A stretch of 7,858 nt of DNA from Verrucomicrobiota bacterium (GTDB lineage: Bacteria > Verrucomicrobiota > Verrucomicrobiia > Verrucomicrobiales > DEV007): positions 1 to 7,858 of the forward strand of contig JAQCER010000117.1 of assembly GCA_027618625.1 (NCBI GenBank), read 5' to 3'. The translations under genes were made by a program, and so were the position numbers. Below the pieces are notes generated by a model. That model ran no database searches. It worked only from the letters and a program-made list of their open reading frames with translations, and was not told the DNA's origin. Positions 1-6,121 of the stretch are shown piece by piece (within the stretch, counting starts at the first letter, position 1; each line of letters starts with the position of its first letter).

Positions 1-978
1 CGTGCGCCAGGAACACATCAGCCGTGAGTCGCCGACGCCTGCCAGCGAGTAGTAGTGCCAGCCGGCATTGCGCAGAGCGGCATCCACCGCAGGCGGAAAT
101 CGGGCGAAAACAGCATTGGCTTCGACCGGAAAAAGGATCTCGACGCCATCAATCTCCCGCAGTCCTGCTGCGAGATTCTGCGCGTGCCGATTGGCGCGGC
201 TGGCGATTCGAAGCCAGGCATCGCCTTCGAGCAAGCCTTCCCAGGCGGCTGTGATGAATCTCATTTTGGATGCGAGTTGCCCGGCCTGTTTGCAGCGATA
301 GTCGAACTCGCGGGCCAGTTCGCGATCGAAAAAGACCACAGCATCACCAATGCCTCCACCGAGCTTGGTGCCGCCAAACGTGACCACATCGACGCCCAAT
401 TTCCAGGTGACTTCTGCCGGTGTCGCTGACAGGGCGGCTACGGCATTCGCAAATCGAGCGCCATCCATGTGGACTTTGAGACCACAGCTGCGCGCCACAT
501 CGGTCAGTGCTACCATCTCAGCGGTCTGGTAGATCGTGCCAAACTCAGTGGCTTGCGTGAGGCTGAGCGCACGAGGTTTCGAGAAGTGAAGGTCACGGCG
601 CTTTTCAAAGGCAGATTGCACAGTCTCCGGTGTGAGTTTCGCCAGGTCACCAGGGCAGGTGATCAATTTTGCGCCTCGCGTGAAGAACTCCGGAGCTCCA
701 CATTCGTCCGTCTGCAGGTGGGATTTCTCGTGGCAGATGACCGCGTGGTAGGACTGGCAGATGGCAGAAATGGCCAGCGAGTTCGCTGCCGTTCCGTTGA
801 AGACAAAGAAGACATCGCAATCGGTTTCGAAGATTTCGCGGATGCGATCGCAGGCGCGCGCAGTGTGTGCATCCGAGCCGTAGGAAGAGGCATCGCCGGC
901 ATTTGCCGATTCCAGAGCCCGCCATGCTTCTGGGCAAATTCCCGCTACGTTGTCGCTGCCGAAGGCGTAGTGATCCAA
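1..978 (-). CDS. Low-specificity L-threonine aldolase (PLP-dependent), 3' end cut by the window edge
   Basis: A fold-type I PLP enzyme expected to cleave L-threonine or allo-threonine to glycine and acetaldehyde in the cytoplasm. The minus-strand frame is open to position 1 and reads GSDNVAGICPEAW near the N-terminus, then a VFNGTAANSLA segment, CHEKSHLQTDECGAPEFF, SLTQATEFGT, HMDGARFANA and VVTFGGTK. The Lys of FGGTK (codon at 366-364) is the expected Schiff-base lysine. The C-terminal LAGVGDSRLMCSWRT is close to the usual family end, so probably only a few dozen residues are missing. The start is uncertain. There is no ATG near the conserved N-terminus; a TTG at 978-976 fits the homology and lies 37 bases after the upstream lipoprotein stop, but has no clear ribosome-binding site. 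An in-frame ATG at 1185-1183 would add a nondescript extension overlapping the lipoprotein gene and is unlikely. Family assignment is firm; the true substrate is not known from sequence. Confidence 0.9.
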   Translation of the reverse strand, partial: MDHYAFGSDNVAGICPEAWRALESANAGDASSYGSDAHTARACDRIREIFETDCDVFFVFNGTAANSLAISAICQSYHAVICHEKSHLQTDECGAPEFFTRGAKLITCPGDLAKLTPETVQSAFEKRRDLHFSKPRALSLTQATEFGTIYQTAEMVALTDVARSCGLKVHMDGARFANAVAALSATPAEVTWKLGVDVVTFGGTKLGGGIGDAVVFFDRELAREFDYRCKQAGQLASKMRFITAAWEGLLEGDAWLRIASRANRHAQNLAAGLREIDGVEILFPVEANAVFARFPPAVDAALRNAGWHYYSLAGVGDSRLMCSWRT

Positions 979-1015
979 AACAATGGGTGTGGTGGAATTG
1001 GTCGGTCGGTTCTGG

Positions 1016-1734
1016 TTAATCGAGAAGATCGGCTGGTTGATCTTCGAACGAGATTGCCGCAGTAGGCGATCCTGCCATTTGACCGATCTCGACCAATCGG
1101 CCCGCTCGTGGATGGATGTTTTCTTTGACGAATTCGTGGAAGAAACTCTCTGAGATATCTTCAAAGTGAGAGCCGATAAATCCATGATAACTGGTGCGGG
1201 CGCAAGCCACCGTGACAAAGTTTCCGGGATCGTCGGGATGCAGCAACATGAACCCGCGGGTGCTGGTGTAATACTTCGGATAGTCGGGCCGGGGTTCGAG
1301 TTGCAGTCGCTGCCGAATCAGTTCGTACGCTGTCCCATCGTCCTCTTCGTGAAGCGGATCACCGGTATCCCTTCGACGATGCCCATATCGAGGGACTCAT
1401 ACTCAAGGGCCGGATCTGTATTCAGGCGTGCGAACAATTGTTCCAGCGAGGTAAGCCGACGTTCGGAAGGGGTAGTAACCGAGTAAAGTGCCACGTAGTC
1501 TGCGAGTCTATCGCGGAGCATGACGAAATGCTGGCCATCCTGATCTCCGATGTGTTGCCAGTCCTTGCCTTCCGGTGCACGGATTCTGAGGCCGTGCAGG
1601 TCAAATACGGCGCTCGTTCCGCTGTTTTCGCCAGTTGGCAGGGAGCCGCATCCGATCAGGAGACTGCCAAACGATGCACCCATCACCGCCGTCAACAAAC
1701 ATCTGAAACTAAACGCGTTTTTCAACACTTCCAT
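1016..1734 (-). pseudogene. Lipoprotein gene of unknown function, frameshifted
   Basis: The ATG at 1734 opens a lipoprotein signal: a hydrophobic stretch to SLLIGC with the lipobox Cys at residue 29, implying export and lipid anchoring in the envelope. The mature part (VFDLHGLRIRAPEGKDW..., VTTPSERRLTSLEQL, ...YESLDMGIVEGIPVIRF) matches no family I can name. The first frame ends at 1318 after a basic tail (TKRTMGQRTN). Shifting frame near 1345-1353 continues naturally as EEDDGTAYELIRQRL, then YPKYYTSTRGFMLLHPDD, then FHEFVKENIHP, to a TAA at 1018-1016. The 719-base span is one base short of 240 codons, so a single missing base explains everything and restores about 239 residues. No homopolymer or classic slippery heptamer is evident, so this is a real inactivating deletion or a sequencing/assembly error. 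The threonine aldolase gene follows closely downstream and may be co-transcribed. Confidence 0.75.
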
Positions 1735-1820
1735 TGATCCGAAATAGTCTTGTTTGAGTTGTTTGGTCGTTGGCGTTTTCCCAAGGGCTGCAAGGATACC
1801 ACCAGAATCGCAAATGTCGC

Positions 1821-2474
1821 TTAGCTTCCGCGTTTAGACCGGGGATTCTCCTTTTGGGAGTCGCCACCGCCACCACCGCGGCTGCTGCCACTACCACTAC
1901 TTCCGCTGCCGCTGCTACGGCGCGAAGAGCTTTCGGCCCGGCTTCGGGAGTTCTCGGCGTGCTCGGCGGCTGAGCGCCGTGACACAGAAGTGGTTGAGGT
2001 GCGTGAGATTACCCGCGCGTCGTCGTGCGACGATGCACGACCGCTGCTCGAACGCTGGGCGGAGGAACTGCGCGTACGATCCCGGTCTCTATCGCGGCTG
2101 TTGTTGTTATTGCTGTTATTGCTGCGCGTAAACGAATCCCGACGGTCGTGGTGATCGTGGTGATCGTGGCGAATGTTTTCGCGCCGCATGCGATCTCTGA
2201 CCAGTCGTTCGTAACGAGCACGCTCAGCATAGGACAATCGGTTGTAGTGCGCGCGGTCGATGTCATACCAATCGTAGTAGTAGCGATTGTAGGCGGGTGC
2301 ATAGTAGGTAGGGCCGTAGCCTACGTAGCCCGGGCCGTACGCGTAGGCGGGATATGCATGCACGTGCCGGGTGTGGTACCCGTAGTCACCATAGTAGGTA
2401 TTATCGTAGTAGCATGAGGTGAGCATCATCGCCGCGAAGGCAATGAGAAGGGGGAGAATGGACTTACGCATCAT
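1821..2474 (-). CDS. Tyr/Gly-rich and Arg/Ser-rich low-complexity lipoprotein
   Basis: A 217-residue protein starting at the ATG at 2474 (a second ATG follows directly). Residues 1-21 form a lipoprotein signal peptide, MRKSILPLL...MMLTSC, with the lipobox Cys at residue 21. Residues 22-70 are dominated by Tyr, Gly, Pro and Ala (YGPGYVGYGPTYYAP, NRYYYDWYD). Residues about 72-100 are charged and probably helical (SYAERARYERLVRDRMRREN). A His/Asp cluster follows (HDHHDHHD, 103-110), then an Asn run (119-125), an RDRDRDR stretch, a long Arg/Ser-rich tail (about 134-198), a five-Gly run and a basic end. No enzymatic motif is visible. A cell-envelope surface or structural role, with possible metal binding through the His cluster, is inference only. 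The frame stays open upstream to 2954, but that extension lacks coding character and would bury the signal peptide. A TATAAT box sits just upstream. Confidence 0.8.
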   Translation of the reverse strand: MMRKSILPLLIAFAAMMLTSCYYDNTYYGDYGYHTRHVHAYPAYAYGPGYVGYGPTYYAPAYNRYYYDWYDIDRAHYNRLSYAERARYERLVRDRMRRENIRHDHHDHHDRRDSFTRSNNSNNNNSRDRDRDRTRSSSAQRSSSGRASSHDDARVISRTSTTSVSRRSAAEHAENSRSRAESSSRRSSGSGSSGSGSSRGGGGGDSQKENPRSKRGS

Positions 2475-2495
2475 TGGGTGGAAATGAACTCCGGC

Positions 2496-2525
2496 ATTAT
2501 AAGCATTTTCTGCCCTCGGCAGCAA
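2496..2525 (-). promoter_or_regulatory. Sigma70-type promoter for the low-complexity lipoprotein
   Basis: On the minus strand a perfect TATAAT -10 (2501-2496) is preceded, after an 18-base spacer, by TTGCTG (2525-2520), a half-matching -35. Transcription would begin near 2490-2488, giving a very short leader before the ATG at 2474. The -10 is strong and correctly oriented; the -35 is weak. Confidence 0.5.
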
Positions 2526-2833
2526 GGAAGAAGACAGTGTTCTCCAAGCTCCCAAGCTCCGGAATGAGCCCGCTTTAACCGCGGCGAGCGATCGCGAGGC
2601 TTGGCCAAGTCCCAGCGCCTTCGCCCACTTCGGCAAAACAGGGTTGATGGACGACTGCGCGGTGGTCACCCCGAGAAATACATCGTCGGCTGGTGGGGGA
2701 CGGGAAGAGGTTTTGAGAGTGCCAAAATACAGCACAACTAGCGCAATTGATCGATCGAGGAAAGTCTGGTATCGCGCTGTCGCGTTGCGGTGGAGCACTC
2801 TATCGGATTTTGACAAAGTGAAAGTGCCGCGAC

Positions 2834-2839
2834 AAGGTG
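2834..2839 (+). promoter_or_regulatory. Ribosome-binding site deciding the luxE-like start
   Basis: AAGGTG, one mismatch from AAGGAG, lies 5 bases before the GTG at 2845. This supports GTG 2845 over the upstream TTG/ATG (2644/2647), which have no convincing site and would add nonconserved sequence. It also fits better than the ATGs at 2920 and 2944, which would trim the family N-terminus. Confidence 0.45.
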
Positions 2840-2844
2840 CGAGC

Positions 2845-3939
2845 GTGTTACAGAAGCCTAAATCGCCCGAAACGTTTGATGCCGAGCGATCGGCATTGGC
2901 GAAGTGGATAGTGGCGGCGATGCATGCCAGTGATCTTGGTGACATGGAGTTCAATGAGCTTGCGCTGGCGGTGTTTCGGCATCAGTTGCGCTGGAATGTT
3001 ACGTATGCCCGGTTCGTTCAATCGCAGGGCGGGGAAGCTGTTCGGCACTGGACTGGGATTCCGGCCGTCTCGACGGATGTCTTCAAGTGGGAGTCGGTGC
3101 CGGTCGTCTGTGGATCAGCTGAGGCTGCACCGCACCGGTTCCGGACCAGTGGGACAACGGGCGAATTGCGAGGAACTCATTTTTTTCACTCATTGGACGT
3201 TTATGAGGCATCGATCGAAATTGCCTGGAGGCGGCTGGGACTTCCTCAGTTGCCGATGTATGCCGTAACATTGGCCCCCGAGGACTGGCCAGAGTCATCG
3301 CTTGGCCACATGGTGGGAGTCCTGCAGCGCATGCTTCCAGAGGGGGGTGGCTGCTTTATCCAAAAAGACGGGCAGCTTCGGGCGGATTCTCTATGGAACT
3401 CTCTGCACTCGCTTCCTGCCAATCAACCGGTGCTAGTGTTAGGGACGGCGCTTGCGTTTCTGAACTGGTTTGAGCAGATGGACACTGGAAGTGGCCCGCC
3501 ACTAACATTACCGCCAGGGAGCGCAGTCATGGAGACCGGTGGCTACAAGGGGACGGGTAGGGGGCTGGCGAAGTCAGCTCTGTATCAGCTGTTCGAAAGC
3601 CATCTCGGAGTGCCGACTGACCGTATCATCAATGAATACAGTATGACCGAGCTTAGTTCGCAGTTTTATTCCGAGGGCATTGGGCGGGCGCATCGCGGTC
3701 CATCCTGGGCTCGCGCACGGGTGATCGATCCGGAGACGCGCGCCGAAGTCTCGGTCGGCGAGCGCGGATATGTCGAGATCGTTGATCTTGCGAATGTGGA
3801 CTCAGTGCTGGCGATCCAGACACGGGACCTGGCGGTTCGCCGTGAAGGCGGTTACTTCGAATTGATCGGGCGAGATCCCGCTGCGCTGCCGCGCGGCTGC
3901 TCCCGTGCTGCGGATGAATTGATCAGGAACGCCCAATGA
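2845..3939 (+). CDS. LuxE-like acyl-protein synthetase (LuxE/PaaK-type adenylate-forming enzyme)
   Basis: Predicted to activate a fatty acid with ATP to acyl-AMP and hold or transfer the acyl group as a thioester for the reductase encoded next. With the GTG start the protein is 364 residues, close to the roughly 370 of bioluminescence LuxE. Visible motifs (GTG numbering) are FNELALAVFRHQ near the N-terminus, the adenylate-forming phosphate loop RTSGTTG (100-106), METGGYKG (229-236), NEYSMTEL (263-270) and IQTRDLAV (about 325-331). The C-terminal RGCSRAADELI has Cys352, 12 residues from the end. In characterised LuxE the acyl-accepting cysteine also lies near the C-terminus, so Cys352 is the likely acyl carrier (inference). 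The stop is 3 bases before the LuxC-like start, indicating translational coupling. No luxA, luxB or luxD lies in the window. The family call is strong; the natural acyl substrate is unknown. Confidence 0.9.
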   Translation: MLQKPKSPETFDAERSALAKWIVAAMHASDLGDMEFNELALAVFRHQLRWNVTYARFVQSQGGEAVRHWTGIPAVSTDVFKWESVPVVCGSAEAAPHRFRTSGTTGELRGTHFFHSLDVYEASIEIAWRRLGLPQLPMYAVTLAPEDWPESSLGHMVGVLQRMLPEGGGCFIQKDGQLRADSLWNSLHSLPANQPVLVLGTALAFLNWFEQMDTGSGPPLTLPPGSAVMETGGYKGTGRGLAKSALYQLFESHLGVPTDRIINEYSMTELSSQFYSEGIGRAHRGPSWARARVIDPETRAEVSVGERGYVEIVDLANVDSVLAIQTRDLAVRREGGYFELIGRDPAALPRGCSRAADELIRNAQ

Positions 3940-3942
3940 TGG

Positions 3943-5103
3943 ATGATGGAAGCTGCAACGGCAACGACAACAACCCGTGAACGCGCTGAAGCGCTGGCCG
4001 AGGCACTCAGTGATTTCCCTCACGCCATGGGCAGCACGATCTCAGCTGACGATCTGCTTGATTGGCTGGGCGTCGAGCTTGGGCACACGGAAATCCTGGA
4101 CGGCTTGCGTCCCCGTGGATCGATTCTGTCGAAGGCAAATCCGCCGCGCTCGATTCTCCATGTCGTCGCCGGAAACACACCGAACGCTGCCATTCAGAGC
4201 CTCGCGTTGGGTGTCTTGTTAGGTTCACACAATTTGCTGAAACTTCCCTCCGCAGCGCCAGAGGTCAGCGATGCTGTGCGGCGCTTCATCGCTGCGCTGC
4301 CCCTGGCGCTCCGCGAGTCTGTGGAATGTGCCTCAGATCTGCCGGATGCATGGCTGCTGTCGGCGGGAGCGGTGATCGTCTACGGCTCAGACGAAACGGT
4401 TGCGGATTTCCGAGGTCGCTTGCGGTCGTGGCAGAAGTTTATCGCTCATGGGCATCGCTTGAGCTTTGCGATCGTCTTTAATGCGACGGCTTCTGGGGTG
4501 GCGGAAGCTGCCGCGCGCGACGTGAGCCTCTTTGATCAGCAGGGTTGTCTGTCGCCGCACACCATCTATGTGGCAGAGGCTGCATCATCAGGCGGCGGCG
4601 AGGCGCGAGCATTTGCAGAGCAGCTCGCAGCGGCAATGGCGGAGTTCAACGTGCATACGCCACGCCGACCGATCGGTGCCGGGCCAGCCCAGGAGATTCA
4701 ACATTTGCGCAGCAGTTACGCCTTCCGCGCGGCCAACGATCCACGGGTAGGGCTATGGCAGTCGGAGCGGTCTACGGATTGGACAGTGATCTACGAAGAG
4801 GATCCCCAGTTCGCTGTGTCCTGCCTTAATCGTCTGGTGTTCGTAAAGCCGCTGCCACCTCTGGAGTCGATGCCAGAACACCTGCGCCTGGTGCGTCCGC
4901 ATCTCAGCAGTGTCGCCATTTCACCTTGCACGGAGGCCCATGCCCGTTCGCTGTTAACCTTAGGCGTCTCGCGTATGTGTGCATTGGGGCAGAGTCAAGT
5001 GCCCACGCCATTCTGGCACCAGGATGGACTGGGTGCGTTAGCATTATTGGTCGACTGGATCGATCTTGAAGGTGTTCCTCTTCCCGCAGACTCGATCGAT
5101 TAG
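3943..5103 (+). CDS. LuxC-like acyl-CoA / acyl-protein reductase
   Basis: Expected to reduce an activated acyl group (from acyl-CoA or the acylated LuxE partner) to a fatty aldehyde with NADPH, using an aldehyde-dehydrogenase-like fold. The 386-residue protein shows SILHVVAGNTPNAAIQ and VLLGSHNLLKLPS (about 70-103), the region matching the LuxC/ALDH dinucleotide-binding part. It also has VIVYGSDETV (144-153) and FDQQGCLSPHTIYV (197-210), with Cys202 as the expected nucleophile carrying the acyl thioester. The C-terminal GVSRMCALGQSQVPTPFWHQDG (from 341) is typical of LuxC. It is shorter than bioluminescence LuxC (about 480 residues), mainly in the N-terminal part before the Rossmann-like region. 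The ATG at 3943 lies 3 bases after the luxE-like stop; a second ATG follows at 3946. Together the two genes form a complete fatty-acid-to-aldehyde couple. Confidence 0.9.
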   Translation: MMEAATATTTTRERAEALAEALSDFPHAMGSTISADDLLDWLGVELGHTEILDGLRPRGSILSKANPPRSILHVVAGNTPNAAIQSLALGVLLGSHNLLKLPSAAPEVSDAVRRFIAALPLALRESVECASDLPDAWLLSAGAVIVYGSDETVADFRGRLRSWQKFIAHGHRLSFAIVFNATASGVAEAAARDVSLFDQQGCLSPHTIYVAEAASSGGGEARAFAEQLAAAMAEFNVHTPRRPIGAGPAQEIQHLRSSYAFRAANDPRVGLWQSERSTDWTVIYEEDPQFAVSCLNRLVFVKPLPPLESMPEHLRLVRPHLSSVAISPCTEAHARSLLTLGVSRMCALGQSQVPTPFWHQDGLGALALLVDWIDLEGVPLPADSID

Positions 5104-5116
5104 CTCTCGCCTCGCC

Positions 5117-6067
5117 ATGTTTACAGTTTCCCAACCCAAACTCTTCAAGTTTCTGCTGATCGGACTACCAGTCGGTCTTGCCATGTCGGTTGTCATAGCC
5201 CTCGTGCTGTATTACACAGAGCCAGGGCGCAATGCTCCGAGCAAAGACGATGCGCTGCGATTCGCGGCCCCTGTCTCTGAAGCGGATCTCAATTCAGTTG
5301 TCCTGACGTTGAGCGGAACGGTGGGGCCACGCAGTTTAACGGCTGAACCGGAAGCCGCAGCGCGGGCGCGGAAATTCGTGCAATCGAGTCTGGGAGCTGA
5401 AAACATGGGATACGAAGTTGACCTGTTCAATCGCAAGATCGGCGCCACGGAATGTCCTTCGGTCATTGCCACATTGTCAGGCAAGGGCCGCTCCCGCGAG
5501 GTGATTGTTGTGGCCGCTCCCTACACATCAGTTGTCGGCAGTCCGGGGGCCAGTCGCTCGGCGTCGGGCATTGCAGCAGTGGTGAGCATCGCTAAAGCGC
5601 TGACGGGATCCGAGCATCAGCGCACGATTCAATTCGTCGCCTACGCATCTGAGGCGACAGATCCTGCGAGCAACGATCTGACGGGTGCCCTGAGGGCAAG
5701 TGAAGATTTTACCGTTGTCGCAGTTTTGAATCTTGATTCTCTGGCGTTCCCGATTCGTGATGGGGGAGTGTGGGAGGTTGAAGTTCCGATGATCGTTCAC
5801 TCGAACGATGACGCGCTCGGGACGTCGGTCGTAAACAAGTTTGCGCGAATCACTGGGTTGCGGCTGACGCTTGCTCCAGGTGCAAGCAAGGTGGGTGCTG
5901 ATCACCGATCGTTTCTACCAACGCTCACGTTCGTCGCTGACGTCGCGGATTCGCCTGCAGGTTCCGCAGCCGATGCCGCGGATGTCTACGAATTCAGCCG
6001 ACTCACGCAAACCGTGCAGAAGCTGCAAAGGTTGGTCGAACGGTTGGCGAATCCTGATGGTGTGTGA
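5117..6067 (+). CDS. Membrane-anchored M28-family peptidase homologue, probably catalytically inactive
   Basis: A 316-residue protein with one N-terminal membrane segment (about residues 12-33, FLLIGLPVGLAMSVVIALVL) and the rest probably outside the cytoplasmic membrane. The order of segments follows zinc aminopeptidases of family M28: EVIVVAAPYTSVVGSPGASRSASG (128-151), RTIQFVAYASEATD (169-182), VVAVLNLDSLAF (200-211) and GADHRSFLPT (260-269). Active members have GAHxDS, GADDNASG, EE, NxD and SDH. Here the first His is Pro135 and the DDN is Ser-Arg-Ser (146-148). The EE pair is Glu179-Ala180, while Asp207 and His263 remain. Three of five expected metal ligands are therefore gone, so peptidase activity is doubtful; a binding or scaffolding role is inference. 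It begins 13 bases after the LuxC-like stop. An earlier in-frame start at 5066 overlaps luxC and adds only a nondescript 17-residue extension, so ATG 5117 is preferred. Confidence 0.75.
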   Translation: MFTVSQPKLFKFLLIGLPVGLAMSVVIALVLYYTEPGRNAPSKDDALRFAAPVSEADLNSVVLTLSGTVGPRSLTAEPEAAARARKFVQSSLGAENMGYEVDLFNRKIGATECPSVIATLSGKGRSREVIVVAAPYTSVVGSPGASRSASGIAAVVSIAKALTGSEHQRTIQFVAYASEATDPASNDLTGALRASEDFTVVAVLNLDSLAFPIRDGGVWEVEVPMIVHSNDDALGTSVVNKFARITGLRLTLAPGASKVGADHRSFLPTLTFVADVADSPAGSAADAADVYEFSRLTQTVQKLQRLVERLANPDGV

Positions 6068-6121
6068 CGGGGCTTGGGATTCTTGCTTCCCATTTGCACT
6101 GTTGTCCCTATTCTTTGGTCA

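Larger units (their letters stand above)
2475..2844. promoter_or_regulatory. Divergent intergenic region between the lipoprotein and the luxE-like gene
   Basis: About 370 bases separate the minus-strand lipoprotein start from the preferred luxE-like start. Frames are open on both strands here but their translations lack family similarity. A convincing minus-strand promoter lies at the left end. For the plus strand I see only weak candidates, such as TTGATC at 2747-2752 followed after 17 bases by TATCGC at 2770-2775. Minor structure includes a tandem 8-mer CAAGCTCC at 2545-2560 and the palindrome CTTGGCCAAG at 2600-2609. No RNA gene or riboswitch is recognised. Confidence 0.5.

Noticed and set aside
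55..429. Plus-strand open frame of 124 codons at the left edge
   Set aside because: Opposite-strand shadow of the threonine aldolase, including the region encoding the PLP lysine.
469..1065. Plus-strand open frame of 198 codons
   Set aside because: It lies opposite the clearly recognisable threonine aldolase and its translation shows no family motifs.
2135..2175. Short tandem GTGGTGATC-type repeat
   Set aside because: It simply encodes the HDHHDHHD cluster of the lipoprotein; too short and too few units for a CRISPR or an independent repeat element.
2025..2417. Plus-strand hydrophobic frame rich in Val and Ile (130 codons)
   Set aside because: It is the antisense of the Tyr/His/Asp-rich lipoprotein; the Val/Ile runs come from reading GTA/GTC-type complements of Tyr and Asp codons.
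2644..2844. N-terminal extension of the luxE-like protein from TTG 2644
   Set aside because: The extra 67 residues match nothing in the LuxE family, whereas GTG 2845 has a ribosome-binding site and gives the family length.
2475..2954. Upstream extension of the low-complexity lipoprotein frame
   Set aside because: It would place a good lipoprotein signal peptide in mid-protein, overlap the luxE-like gene and cross the TATAAT promoter.
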